The notes beneath the pieces are model-generated. The model searched no databases. It was not told where the DNA came from and saw only the letters and a list, made by a program, of their open reading frames with translations. From Gelria sp. Kuro-4 (GTDB lineage Bacteria > Bacillota > DTU030 > DUMP01): 64,000 bases of DNA. Position 1 is the stretch's first letter; each line of letters starts with the position of its first letter. The DNA is taken from contig NZ_AP024619.1 in the NCBI RefSeq assembly GCF_019668485.1, forward strand, positions 318,501-382,500, given 5' to 3'. This document shows positions 32,780-41,315 of this stretch, one piece after another. A program made the position numbers and the translations under genes.

Positions 32780-33883
32780 GTGCAGCTGACACCGGCCCCC
32801 GGCCGCTACGTGCGGCAGGCAGGGGCGCTTAAGAATTGTGGAACCTGGATGAAGCTCTGGGGCGGGCGCCCGCTGATTGTCGGCGGTGAGACCGCCTTAA
32901 AGGTGGCCGGCGCGGTCCTCACGCAAAGCCTGGTGGAAAGCGGCCTGGAGCCGGCCGGGACCCTTTGGTACGGCGGGCAGTGCTCGGCTGCCAACATCCA
33001 GCGCGTGGCCCGGGCGGCCCGTTCCCAGAAGGCTGACCTCCTGGTGGGCGTAGGCGGCGGGAGGGCCCTTGACACGGTGAAGGCCGCAGCGGCGGAACTC
33101 AATCTGCCGCTGGTCACAGTACCCACCATCGCGGCCACCTGTGCGGCCTGGACCAGTGTGGCCGTGCACTACAGCGACGACGGCGTGTTTATCGCCTTGA
33201 AACCGGCCGTCAGTCCGGCCCTGGTGGTGGTGGATACGGACATCGTCGCCCACGCGCCGGTACGCCTCCTGAGCGCCGGGATGGGGGATACGCTGGCCAA
33301 GTGGGTGGAGCTGGCAGCCACCTTCACCCCGGAGAAAAGGAACGCCGCCACCGAAGCGGCCCACACGCTGGCCCGCCTTACCCTGGACGTCCTCTTTCGC
33401 TCCGGGGCCGCCGCCCGGCGCGCCGCGTTGGCGGGGGCGACCACGCCCGCGCTCGAAGAGGTGATCGACGCCATCATCCTCCTTTCCGGTTCGGTGAGCG
33501 GTTACGGCGGCGACGCCTGCCGCACCGCCGCGGCCCACGCCATCTACTCCGGCCTCACTGTACTGCCGGCCGTCCACCGCTTGTACCACGGTGAGCTGGT
33601 GGCCTTCGGCGTGCTGGCCCAGCTGGCGCTGGAAGGAAAGGCCGCGACCGAGGTGCAGGATTACCTGGCGTTTTTGGCCGGGGCGGGGCTTCCCATCACC
33701 CTGGCGGAGATCGGCCTCGCCGGGGTGAGCCGGTCCGACCTTGAGAAGGTGGCCGCCACCTCGGTCGAGGTGGAAGATATGTTCAACATGCCTTACCCGG
33801 TGACGCCCCCCATGGTCCTCGACGCACTGTACCAGGCCGATGCCTGGGGCAAAAAATGGCATGAGGAGGAAGATAGGCGATGA
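32780..33883 (+). CDS. Iron-containing alcohol dehydrogenase family (GldA/HcxA-like)
   Basis: 367 aa from GTG 32780 (GGGAGGGAG upstream). Nucleotide-binding GVGGGRALDTVKAAA near residue 92, TVPTIAATCAAWT, and metal-ligand motifs GMGDTLAKW (Asp), AAAHAIYSGL (His) and YHGELVAFG (His). Closest in pattern to glycerol dehydrogenase and hydroxycarboxylate dehydrogenases. The stop overlaps the SsuA-type start (ATGA), an unusual coupling of a dehydrogenase to an ABC importer. The importer probably supplies its substrate, which is unknown. Confidence 0.88.
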   Translation: MQLTPAPGRYVRQAGALKNCGTWMKLWGGRPLIVGGETALKVAGAVLTQSLVESGLEPAGTLWYGGQCSAANIQRVARAARSQKADLLVGVGGGRALDTVKAAAAELNLPLVTVPTIAATCAAWTSVAVHYSDDGVFIALKPAVSPALVVVDTDIVAHAPVRLLSAGMGDTLAKWVELAATFTPEKRNAATEAAHTLARLTLDVLFRSGAAARRAALAGATTPALEEVIDAIILLSGSVSGYGGDACRTAAAHAIYSGLTVLPAVHRLYHGELVAFGVLAQLALEGKAATEVQDYLAFLAGAGLPITLAEIGLAGVSRSDLEKVAATSVEVEDMFNMPYPVTPPMVLDALYQADAWGKKWHEEEDRR

Positions 33884-34890
33884 AAAAGTGGATCGGTGCG
33901 GCGCTGGCCCTGCTGCTCGTGGTGAGCTTGGCCGGCTGTGGCGCCGCGTCGCAAAAGCCCGCGCAGGTGGACGGTGACCGGGCGCCGGGCACCACCAGCC
34001 TTACCATCACGCTGCCGACCTGGACGGGTTACGGCCCGCTCTTTCTGGCTAAAGACAAAGGCTTCTTTGCCAAGCACGGCCTGGATGTCAAGCTCACTGT
34101 GGTGCAGGGCCTGGCCGAGCGCAAGCAGGCGCTGGCCGGCAACCAGGTGCAGGGCATGGCTACGGCACAGGACGTGCAGGTGACGCTGGCGGCGGCGGGC
34201 CTGCCTATCAAGGTGGTCTGGGCGCTGGATGAGTCGGCCGGCGGCGACGGCATCCTGGCTAAGGACGACATCAAGAGCGTAGCCGACCTGAAGGGCAAGA
34301 CGGTGGCCCTGGAGGTAGGTTCCACCAGCCACCTTTTCCTCCTCACCGCCCTGCAGCAGGCCGGCCTTAGCGACCAGGACGTCAAGATCGCTCAGATGAG
34401 CGCCGCCGATGCGGGGGCGGCTTTCGTGTCCGGCAAGGTGGATGCGGCCGTCACCTGGGAGCCCTGGCTGAGTAAGGCCGTGGCGCAGAAGAAGGGCCAC
34501 GTGCTCCTCTCCTCGCAAGATCTCCCGGGTATCATCGTGGACAGCGTCAGCCTGCGCAGCGACTTTGTGGCGGCGCACCCGGAGGCCGTGCAGGGCTTCG
34601 TAGCGGCGCTGGCCGAGGCCATGGACTACTACAAGGCGAATCCGGATGAGGCCGCCGCCCTTATGGCCAAAGGGCTGGGCATCGAGGTTAAGGAGTTCAC
34701 CGACACCGCCCAGGGCCTCCACTTCTTCGACGCGGCCGGCAACAAGGCGTTCTTCGGCACGCCGGAGAAACCAGGCGGCCTTTACGCCACCACCGAAAAA
34801 GCGGCCGCCTTCTACAAGGACCAGAAGCTGATCGATACCGCCCCCCAAGCGGCCGCTGTCATTGACCCCACCTTCGTGAATAAGCTCTAG
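33880..34890 (+). CDS. SsuA/TauA/NMT1-type ABC substrate-binding lipoprotein
   Basis: 336 aa. Signal peptide with lipobox SLAGC. The NMT1/SsuA pattern follows: LTITLPTWTGYGPLFLAKDKG, FFAKHGLDVKL, DLKGKTVALEVGS, VSGKVDAAVTWEPWL. Relatives bind sulfonates, nitrate, or thiamine pyrimidine precursors. The ATG overlaps the dehydrogenase stop by 4 nt. The ligand cannot be read from the sequence. Confidence 0.9.
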   Translation: MKKWIGAALALLLVVSLAGCGAASQKPAQVDGDRAPGTTSLTITLPTWTGYGPLFLAKDKGFFAKHGLDVKLTVVQGLAERKQALAGNQVQGMATAQDVQVTLAAAGLPIKVVWALDESAGGDGILAKDDIKSVADLKGKTVALEVGSTSHLFLLTALQQAGLSDQDVKIAQMSAADAGAAFVSGKVDAAVTWEPWLSKAVAQKKGHVLLSSQDLPGIIVDSVSLRSDFVAAHPEAVQGFVAALAEAMDYYKANPDEAAALMAKGLGIEVKEFTDTAQGLHFFDAAGNKAFFGTPEKPGGLYATTEKAAAFYKDQKLIDTAPQAAAVIDPTFVNKL

Positions 34891-34901
34891 GAGAGATACC
34901 G

Positions 34902-35702
34902 GTGCTAAACCCCAAGCTTTTTACGCCGAAAGAAGATATACCCCGGGGCCTGTACACAGCCCTGGGGCTCGCTTGTTTTTTCGCCATTTTACTGGTCTGG
35001 TCGCTCTTAACCTACACCGGTCTGGTGGCACCCATGTTCCTGCCCCGGCCGGACCAAGCCCTTAGGGCAGGGCTGGCGCTGCTTCAGGGCGGGGGCCTTA
35101 TCGCCGACACCGGTCTCAGCGTCTTTCGTGTCGCCGCCGGCTTTCTCCTGGCCGCCCTCCTCGGGGTGCCCCTGGGCATCCTCATGGGCACCCTCAAGGT
35201 TTTTGAGGGGCTGTTTGAGCCGGTGATCGGCTTTATCCGCTACCTGCCCGCCTCCGCCTTCATCCCCCTCTTTATCCTGTGGCTGGGCCTGGGCGAGCTG
35301 GAGAAGATTGCGGTGATTTTCTTCGGTACCTTCTTCCAGCTTACGCTCATGGTGATGGACGCCACCAAGAACACCCCCATGGACCTGATCGAGGTCTCCT
35401 ACACCCTGGGGGCCGGCCGCCGCGACGTCTTCTTCAAGGTGATCCTCCCCTACTCCCTGCCCGGCATCGTGGACACGCTGCGCATCACCTTCGGCTGGGC
35501 CTGGACTTACCTGGTGGTGGCGGAGATCGTAGGTGCCACCTCCGGCCTGGGCTTTATGATCATGCAGTCGTCGCGTTTTCTAAAGCCGGAGCGCATCATC
35601 GTGGGCATCCTCGTCATCGGTTTTTTGGGCATTATCACCGATGCGCTCTTTAAGCTGACCTACCGGCTGTCCTTCCCCTGGCTGGGAAAGGAGGGGCGCT
35701 GA
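34902..35702 (+). CDS. SsuC/TauC-type ABC permease
   Basis: 266 aa from GTG 34902. About six helices; PMFLPRPDQALRAGLALLQGG after the first helix and the EAA loop EVSYTLGAGRRDVFFKVILPYSLPG are typical. It ends with TYRLSFPWLGKEGR. The stop shares one base with the ATPase start, so the two are coupled. Forms the channel with a homodimer presumed. Confidence 0.92.
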   Translation: MLNPKLFTPKEDIPRGLYTALGLACFFAILLVWSLLTYTGLVAPMFLPRPDQALRAGLALLQGGGLIADTGLSVFRVAAGFLLAALLGVPLGILMGTLKVFEGLFEPVIGFIRYLPASAFIPLFILWLGLGELEKIAVIFFGTFFQLTLMVMDATKNTPMDLIEVSYTLGAGRRDVFFKVILPYSLPGIVDTLRITFGWAWTYLVVAEIVGATSGLGFMIMQSSRFLKPERIIVGILVIGFLGIITDALFKLTYRLSFPWLGKEGR

Positions 35703-36490
35703 TGGGTAACAAGCTGCAGGTGGACGGGGTGAGCAAGTCCTTCGCCGCCGGTGCCGGCCGCGTGGAGGCGTTAAGCGCTGCGTCCTTCACCGTGGCTGAG
35801 GGCGAATTCATCACCCTCCTGGGGCCCTCCGGCTGCGGCAAATCCACGCTCCTTAGAATAATCGCCGGTCTGGAAGAGCCCTCCACCGGCCGGGTGCTCC
35901 TCGGTGGCCGGCCCATCACCGGGCCGGGGCCGGAACGCGGCATGGTGTTTCAATCGTACACTTTGTTCCCCTGGCTCACCGTGTACGAAAACATCGAGTT
36001 CGGCCTTGAGCTTAAGGGCCTGCCCCGCGCCGAGCGCCGGGCGGTGGCGGAGCGTTACCTCAAGCTTATCGGGCTTGCCGGCTTTGAAAACGCGCTCCCG
36101 AAAAACCTCTCCGGCGGCATGAAGCAGCGCGTGGCCATCGCGCGGGCCCTGGCCAACGATCCCGAAGTGCTTCTCATGGATGAGCCCTTCGGCGCCCTGG
36201 ACGCCCAAACCCGCACGGTGATGCAGGAGGTCCTGCTTACAGCCTGGGAAGAAAGCAAAAAGACCATCCTCTTTGTCACCCATGACGTGGAGGAGGCCAT
36301 CTTTCTCGCCGACAAGGTGCTGGTGATGACGGCGCGGCCGGGGAAAATCAAGGCTGTCCTTGAGGTCGACCTCCCGCGCCCGCGCCCCTTCTCCCTCAAA
36401 ACCACAGCCGCCTTTCTGCGCCTCAAGGAACAGGCTCTCACCCTCATCCGCGAGGAAACCCTGCGCGCCATCCAGGGTCATCAGGTTTGA
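35702..36490 (+). CDS. SsuB/TauB-type ABC ATPase
   Basis: 262 aa. Walker A GPSGCGKST near residue 42, Q-loop MVFQSYTLFPW, canonical signature LSGGMKQRVAIARA, Walker B VLLMDEPFGALD, H-loop VTHDVEEA. Fits the nitrate/sulfonate/taurine subfamily. Last gene of the promoter-dehydrogenase-binding protein-permease-ATPase operon. No clear terminator follows in the 157-nt gap to the convergent CAP gene. Confidence 0.94.
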   Translation: MGNKLQVDGVSKSFAAGAGRVEALSAASFTVAEGEFITLLGPSGCGKSTLLRIIAGLEEPSTGRVLLGGRPITGPGPERGMVFQSYTLFPWLTVYENIEFGLELKGLPRAERRAVAERYLKLIGLAGFENALPKNLSGGMKQRVAIARALANDPEVLLMDEPFGALDAQTRTVMQEVLLTAWEESKKTILFVTHDVEEAIFLADKVLVMTARPGKIKAVLEVDLPRPRPFSLKTTAAFLRLKEQALTLIREETLRAIQGHQV

Positions 36491-36647
36491 GAAAAGGCTG
36501 CCTGCAAGCGCCCGGCGCGGCCGCTGTCCAGGCGTGCCGCGCCTTCCCACCTCACTCTACGAAGTGGAGTTCCCCCAGCCTTTCATCCCGCGCAGGGTCG
36601 CAGAGAACGCTGCGCTTACGGGACACGTCAGGAGAAAGGGAAGACAG

Positions 36648-37388
36648 TCACCCGATAAACTGCTGCGTAAACATCTTGCCATAGGGCCCGCCGTCCACTA
36701 TTCCCACGCCGATGCACGTGAAGTGGGGACTTAAGATGTTGGCGCGGTGGCCGGAGCTCTTCATGAGGGCCGCGTGGGCCCGGTCCACGGTGGGCGCGCC
36801 GGCCAGGTTCTCCCCAGCATACCGGTAGCTGATGCCCGCACGCTGCATCTGTTCAAACGGCGAGCCGAGCTTAGGTGAGATGTGGCCGAAGTAGTTCTCT
36901 TCGATCAAATCCCGGCTCTTGGCCCGCGCCGTCTCCACCAGCCGCATGTCCACGGCGAGGGGCTTGAGGCCTGCCTTGGCCCGTTCCTGATTCACGAGCT
37001 CCACCATACGGGCTTCGTCCACCGTAAGGCCCGTCCGGGGAGCAGGAGCGGGCTCGGGTGCCGGCGCCGGCTGTGGTTCAGGGACCGGTTGCGGCTTGGG
37101 TACGGGTTGCGGCGCCGGTGCCGGTTGCGGATCCGGCGGCGTGCCGGTGCCGCCGCCCAGGCGGGCAACCACCTGTTCGCTCAAGCGCCGGGCCAGGTCG
37201 GCAATGGTCGCCGGACTGAGCAGGTAACCGAGGTGCCGCTGCAGCTGGGCGTGGACCTGGCTGTAAACTTGGTTGTAGCCGGTCCCGCCGGCAGCCGGGA
37301 GGGTGACCGTGGCCGGCCGGGCCTGGACCGCCAGGCTCAAGGCAAGAACCAAAAGCAGGGCCAGGAGCGCTGAAAACCGTTTCTGCAT
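36648..37388 (-). CDS. Secreted CAP/SCP-domain protein (YkwD-like)
   Basis: 246 aa. Signal peptide (RFSALLALLLVLALSLAVQA), a region of about 45 residues, a Pro/Ala/Gln-rich linker of repeated PxPxP units (about residues 90-125), then a CAP domain: EARMVELVNQERAKAGLKPL, FGHISPK, AGENLAG, SSGHRANIL. Such proteins occur in spore formers, extracellular or at the spore surface; molecular function unclear. ATG 37388 lies six bases after GAGGTG. Confidence 0.9.
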   Translation of the reverse strand: MQKRFSALLALLLVLALSLAVQARPATVTLPAAGGTGYNQVYSQVHAQLQRHLGYLLSPATIADLARRLSEQVVARLGGGTGTPPDPQPAPAPQPVPKPQPVPEPQPAPAPEPAPAPRTGLTVDEARMVELVNQERAKAGLKPLAVDMRLVETARAKSRDLIEENYFGHISPKLGSPFEQMQRAGISYRYAGENLAGAPTVDRAHAALMKSSGHRANILSPHFTCIGVGIVDGGPYGKMFTQQFIG

Positions 37389-37595
37389 CTCTTTCACCTC
37401 TTACCATAACTTTGTGTAGAATTAAGTTGGCAGTATAATTATAACGGTGTCACCAGTTTTTGTGCAAAGTCCCAGTAAGAGGCGGATCCGGTTCATCCTC
37501 CCAAGAGAAAGGCTGGGGCGGCGTTGAACCCGGCTCGCAAAGGCAGCCGCCCTTTTCGCCTGCGGCACAGGCAACTGGAAACGAACCCCTAACAA

Positions 37596-37621
37596 AAAAC
37601 CACGGACTGGGCCGTGGTTTT
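37596..37621 (-). terminator. Rho-independent terminator of the DUF3794 gene
   Basis: AAAACCACGG (37596-37605) pairs with CCGTGGTTTT (37612-37621), followed on the minus strand by a T-rich run. It is 15 nt past the stop codon at 37636. Confidence 0.75.
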
Positions 37622-37635
37622 CTTCTTTGCGCTTT

Positions 37636-39237
37636 TTATCCCTGACCAATAACCCGGGGAGGAATACAGACCTTCTGGCCGGGGTAGAGGAGTTCCGGCT
37701 GCTTGAGGGTGGGGTTCGCGGCCAAAAGGGCCTCCAGGGTCACGCCGTAGCGCTGGGCGATGCTCCAGAGGCTCTCGCCCGGCTGCACCACGTGGAAGCG
37801 CATGCTCGGGCACTCGGCCATGGGTGGCGTCGGCGGGGCGCCCGTTTCGCGGACGTCCACCACCACGTTGAGCTGAACCTCTTCGGTAACCTTGGCAAAT
37901 GCTTCCACGACGACAGCCTGGTGGACAACGTTGCCGCACGGTTGTTGTACAGGCATCGCAGGTGCCGGGCAAGTCGGGTCCACCGCAGGTTGCTTCGCCG
38001 CCGGGCCTTTCAGCGTGAATTCTATATCGCCAATGATCTTAACCCGTTCGTGAACGGTCATGTCCTCTTCGGCGCCCGGAGTGTCGAGGACGATGCTGAA
38101 GGGAACGTTCTCCGCATGGTGCCGCAGGAGATTCCCCATGTCCACAAAGATGATCTGCTTGTGCAGCGTGCCGCGGATAATGACTTTATCCCGTTTGACC
38201 TGGGCCGTAACATCCTCGATCTTCGCCATGATGGTGAAGATCTTCAGGGCCTGCATGGGCAGGGTGATATCGCTCTCGATAACCTCGCGCTCGGTCTCTT
38301 CCGCCACCACCTGCTCCACCTTGAGCAACCGGCGCTCCACCATGATGTTGGGGCCGGTAACGTTGGTAACCACCTGGAGCTGGAGCGGCTCGACGACCTT
38401 GACAAAGGCTTCGACGATGAGGGTTTGCCTCAGCTCCCGGCCCGGGATCATCTTAAGAGAGAATTCGTCGACGACGACGTCCACGTCCACAAAGGCTTCC
38501 ATATCCGGCTCGGCGCCGGGGATGTCTACGGAAATGGCAAATGGAACGCTTTCGGCATGGTGGCGCACCAGGTTGCCTTCATCTACGAAGAAGATCTGCT
38601 TGTGCACGGTGCCACGGATGGTGACCAGGTCTTCTTTGATCTCGGTGGTGACGTTTTTCACCTCAGCCCGGACTTCGAAGATCTTGATGGCGTTCATGGG
38701 CAGCGTGACGGTGCTCTCGATGGTCTCCCGCTTGGTGTCCTCGCCCACCACGCTCTCGACGCGCAGGAGTTCACGGGTTACCTGGATGTTCGTGTCGGTG
38801 ACGTCGGTCACAACCTCCATCTGCTCGGTCTCGGTGACCTTGACGAAGGCCTGCACGGCGACGTCCTGGTCCACCTCGCGCCCATCAGCGGAAAGGGTCC
38901 AGTCCACGCTGACGATCTTAGTGCGCACCTGGCAGTGCATATCGGGTTCCGCGCCCTCTACGTCCACAAAGAAGTGGAACGGCACGTCCTCCGCCACATG
39001 GCGCACCAGGTCGCCCTGGTCGACATAAAACACCTGTTTATGAATTGTTCCCTGCACGTAGACGCCATCACGCCGGACCTCGCACTTGGTGTCCTTGAGG
39101 GTGGCCTGAACCTCAAAGACCTTGATCGCACAGACCGGCAGGACGACGGTAGCTTGGATGGTTTTTGTCTCTGTAGCTTCTCCGACCACGCGTTGGACGC
39201 GCAGCAGGCGGCGGCGCACTGTAAGTTGAGGTGCCAT
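37636..39237 (-). CDS. Triple DUF3794 (SPOCS) protein with C-terminal LysM
   Basis: 533 aa. Three tandem repeats of about 150 residues, each with a VQG/IRGTxHKQ(V/I)(F/I)(Y/F)VD element followed by (R/L)H(H/V)AE and a GAExDM motif, at roughly residues 65, 220 and 355. A LysM domain occupies the last 50 residues (FHVVQPGESLWSIAQRYGV). A fourth partial copy precedes the LysM. This layout is that of spore-coat or spore-envelope morphogenetic proteins. ATG 39237 follows GGAGGG. Compared with typical members of the family the repeat number is high. Confidence 0.88.
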   Translation of the reverse strand: MAPQLTVRRRLLRVQRVVGEATETKTIQATVVLPVCAIKVFEVQATLKDTKCEVRRDGVYVQGTIHKQVFYVDQGDLVRHVAEDVPFHFFVDVEGAEPDMHCQVRTKIVSVDWTLSADGREVDQDVAVQAFVKVTETEQMEVVTDVTDTNIQVTRELLRVESVVGEDTKRETIESTVTLPMNAIKIFEVRAEVKNVTTEIKEDLVTIRGTVHKQIFFVDEGNLVRHHAESVPFAISVDIPGAEPDMEAFVDVDVVVDEFSLKMIPGRELRQTLIVEAFVKVVEPLQLQVVTNVTGPNIMVERRLLKVEQVVAEETEREVIESDITLPMQALKIFTIMAKIEDVTAQVKRDKVIIRGTLHKQIIFVDMGNLLRHHAENVPFSIVLDTPGAEEDMTVHERVKIIGDIEFTLKGPAAKQPAVDPTCPAPAMPVQQPCGNVVHQAVVVEAFAKVTEEVQLNVVVDVRETGAPPTPPMAECPSMRFHVVQPGESLWSIAQRYGVTLEALLAANPTLKQPELLYPGQKVCIPPRVIGQG

Positions 39238-39379
39238 GTTCTCTTCCCTCCTTGCCAAAATCTCAGTCTAAATATATGCGCACAGGAGGGGTTGTGTGCC
39301 CTCTTTTCCCGGCAAGAAAAATCCGGCCCCGCAGGGGAGGCCGGAGAAGGAAGGGGGTTGGGGGATATCAGGGGGTAAG

Positions 39380-39799
39380 CTAGGCGAAGTAGCGCTTGAG
39401 CAGCCCTTCCAGGGCCCGGGCGTGGCGCGCCTCGTCGCGCGAGGACTCGTCGAAGTAGTCGTGCGCATGATCCAGGCCGGCTTCCTTGGCCTGCACAGCG
39501 GCCTCGCGCTTGCCGCGGTTGGCTCCCTGCTCACCCTTGAGCATCCGCTCGATGTTCTCCTTGGTGCTGGCGGAGATCATCCCGTTGAGCTCGGCGTAGT
39601 GCGAAGCATGTTCAGCCTCTTCCCAGGCGATCCGCCGCAGGGCCTCGGCCACCTCGGGGAATCCTTCCCGCATGGCCTGGCGCGCCATGGCCAGGTAAAG
39701 GCCGACCTCGCTCGTCTCGCCCTTGAAATTCATTTCCACCGCTTGTTCCACGGCCGTCCCTTTGGTAACACCGAGCCTGCTCTCGTTGATGAGGTCCAT
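39380..39799 (-). CDS. Reverse-rubrerythrin-like ferritin-domain protein lacking rubredoxin
   Basis: 139 aa. Diiron four-helix bundle: [20 protein letters not shown] and [13 protein letters not shown] in the first half, then [25 protein letters not shown]. The sequence matches the ferritin-like part of clostridial reverse rubrerythrin/NADH peroxidase but begins directly with the diiron domain, with no CxxC rubredoxin. It likely reduces peroxide with an external electron donor. ATG 39799 follows GGAGG. A 19-bp palindrome lies just upstream. Confidence 0.85.
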   Translation of the reverse strand: MDLINESRLGVTKGTAVEQAVEMNFKGETSEVGLYLAMARQAMREGFPEVAEALRRIAWEEAEHASHYAELNGMISASTKENIERMLKGEQGANRGKREAAVQAKEAGLDHAHDYFDESSRDEARHARALEGLLKRYFA

Positions 39800-39822
39800 G
39801 CGTCTGCCTCCTTGTCGATAAT

Positions 39823-39841
39823 TGTAATCCTTACGATTACA
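39823..39841. promoter_or_regulatory. 19-bp palindromic operator candidate upstream of the rubrerythrin gene
   Basis: TGTAATCCTTACGATTACA: 7-bp arms TGTAATC/GATTACA with a 5-nt centre, 24 nt from the ATG at 39799. Size and place suit a PerR/Fur-type peroxide sensor box, although it is not the standard PerR sequence. Confidence 0.55.
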
Positions 39842-39955
39842 TAATAGCACCCGCCGTCGCTGCTGTCAAGTAGTATGTCTCTTTACCGCCGGCCGCATGA
39901 GCGCAGGAGGTGGAACAGATAATAAGGCTAGCTAAAGCAGTGAGGAGGTGACGAT

Positions 39956-40177
39956 ATGGCACCGGTGACAATGGCCACCGAGCGCGAAAAGCTGCACCTC
40001 ATCGACCAAGTAAGCGCCGAGCAGCTCAAGCAAAAAAAATACGCCCTCTACGCCGCCGAAGCCGAGGACGAAGACCTGCAGGCGCTCTTTAGCCGTCTCG
40101 CCCAAAGCAGCGGGCAGCACGAGGAAAAGTTGCAGGAGCTGCTCCGGGAGACCGGTCTCGCCATTCAACCTCATTAA
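39956..40177 (+). CDS. Small ferritin-like/coat-associated protein
   Basis: 73 aa, all-helical, starting MAPVTMATEREKLHLIDQ. Helices with YALYAAEAEDEDLQALFSRLAQSSGQHEEKLQELL recall the small proteins found next to CotF in Clostridia. Not a confident family match. ATG follows GAGGAGGTG; the CotF-like gene starts 30 nt downstream, so the pair is one operon. Confidence 0.6.
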   Translation: MAPVTMATEREKLHLIDQVSAEQLKQKKYALYAAEAEDEDLQALFSRLAQSSGQHEEKLQELLRETGLAIQPH

Positions 40178-40207
40178 AACGCCCCTGCGTGCAAGGAGGA
40201 ATTTGCT

Positions 40208-40441
40208 GTGCGTGAAGGAAAGCTGTGCGACCGCGACCGTCTTACCGATATGCTGCTTCTTTCCAAGGGCGTGGCCGGCGGGTACCATACCGCCGCGCTC
40301 GAAGCCGCCACGCCGAAGGTCCGCTCGACCCTGGCGAAGCTCCACGCCGAGGAGCTGAAAGACGCCGAGGCCCTGTTTTCCGCCATGGAAAAGCGCGGCT
40401 GGTACCGGCCCGAGCCCGCCGGTCCACCTAACCTGCGCTGA
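40208..40441 (+). CDS. CotF-family spore coat protein
   Basis: 77 aa from GTG 40208 (AAGGAGG upstream). Coat F pattern: DRLTDMLLLSKGVAGGYHTAALEAAT, then LHAEELKDAEALFSAMEKRGWYRPE with the family-typical MxxRGWY ending. Shorter than B. subtilis CotF but like the clostridial forms. Located on the spore coat by homology. Ends before a strong hairpin. Confidence 0.8.
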   Translation: MREGKLCDRDRLTDMLLLSKGVAGGYHTAALEAATPKVRSTLAKLHAEELKDAEALFSAMEKRGWYRPEPAGPPNLR

Positions 40442-40464
40442 CCGTCGCGCCGAAAGTACACGAA

Positions 40465-40504
40465 AACGGCCAGGTCTCACCACCAGCGGTGGGACCTGGC
40501 CGTT
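40465..40504 (+). terminator. Hairpin terminator after the CotF-like gene
   Basis: AACGGCCAGGTC (40465-40476) pairs with GACCTGGCCGTT (40493-40504), with an inner CACC/GGTG stem. No long T-run. Confidence 0.6.
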
Positions 40505-40558
40505 CGGCTGCACCCTGAGTCAGGCGCCGGCATAAGCTAGGGTTGGGAGGTGGTATCT

Positions 40559-40822
40559 ATGGACAAAGCGCTCATTACCGCTCTCATTGTGGCCCTGGTG
40601 GAAGGTCTCAAGCGCCACGGGCTCGCAGCGGACTACGCTCCACTGACGGCCGTCGGCTTGGGCGTTGTACTTAGCCTGTTCAACCTTACTCTCTTTGGCG
40701 GCCTCACCTTGGCCCAGGCCATCGTTCAGGGCATCATCATGGGTCTTTCCGCGATCGGCTTGTACCACGCCGGCCGTGCCAGCCGCCTGGCCCTGCGCCG
40801 CCTGCGTAAAAGAAAGCGCTAA
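40559..40822 (+). CDS. Small two-helix membrane protein, holin-like
   Basis: 87 aa from ATG 40559 (GGGAGGTGG upstream). Two hydrophobic helices (ALITALIVALVEGL and AVGLGVVLSLFNLTL) with a third weak one, and a basic tail RLALRRLRKRKR. Size and the lysine/arginine tail are those of phage holin-like proteins, but no surrounding phage genes exist. Function not established. Confidence 0.5.
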   Translation: MDKALITALIVALVEGLKRHGLAADYAPLTAVGLGVVLSLFNLTLFGGLTLAQAIVQGIIMGLSAIGLYHAGRASRLALRRLRKRKR

Positions 40823-40830
40823 AAGGTAAG

Positions 40831-40855
40831 CCCCCTTGGTTCTGCACCAAGGGGG
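40831..40855. terminator. Terminator hairpin between holin-like gene and veg
   Basis: CCCCCTTGGT (40831-40840), loop TCTGC, ACCAAGGGGG (40846-40855). A 10-bp perfect stem between convergent genes; it serves both. Confidence 0.65.
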
Positions 40856-40859
40856 ACGC

Positions 40860-41126
40860 TTATCTACAGGCTATTTTGCGTTCTTCTTCGTCGTCGCACA
40901 AGCTGATCTCTACCGTTTTTGTAAGCACGTCGGAGTAACTGTACGAGACTCTTTTAACCGTATCGTCGTCGATCAACCGGATGGTGAAAACGTTCGGGTA
41001 GGTCTGTTCCAGAACTCCCTCGCGCACAATCACCTTATGGCGTCCACGGTGAGCCTCCAGGCGCAGGCGCTGTCCGCGGCAAGCTTCCAGGTCCCGGCGG
41101 ATCTCAGCTAGAGTGGTCTGGCGCAC
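40860..41126 (-). CDS. veg: Veg family protein
   Basis: 88 aa from GTG 41126 (GGGAGG upstream). TLAEIRRDLEACRGQRLRLEAH, the KVIVREGVLEQTYPNVFTI stretch and VSYSYSDVLTKTVEISL are family-typical. Veg is highly expressed in Bacillus and stimulates biofilm genes there. The neighbour yabG is the same as in Bacillus genomes. An in-frame longer start (41192) has no ribosome site. Confidence 0.9.
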   Translation of the reverse strand: MRQTTLAEIRRDLEACRGQRLRLEAHRGRHKVIVREGVLEQTYPNVFTIRLIDDDTVKRVSYSYSDVLTKTVEISLCDDEEERKIACR

Positions 41127-41315
41127 GGCTTGTGACCTCCCTTTCCGAAGGTTGAAGCCAGAATGGCTCTCAATGTCCATATTGTAACACAATTGTTCTG
41201 CCCTGTCAACAGAAACTATATATTATACAGAAGGCAAAGCCTGCCGTCAAGGTTAAGATTGCATTACATTTGGGGCTGGTGGCCGCTGCCGCCAGCCCCA
41301 AATGTCCCCAAGGCC

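Noticed and set aside
37021-37140. Tandem-repeat DNA in the CAP gene as a CRISPR or satellite
   Set aside because: It encodes a Pro/Ala/Gln-rich linker in frame; there are no spacers.
40559-40822. Prophage remnant marked by a holin-like gene
   Set aside because: No other phage genes occur within 10 kb on either side.
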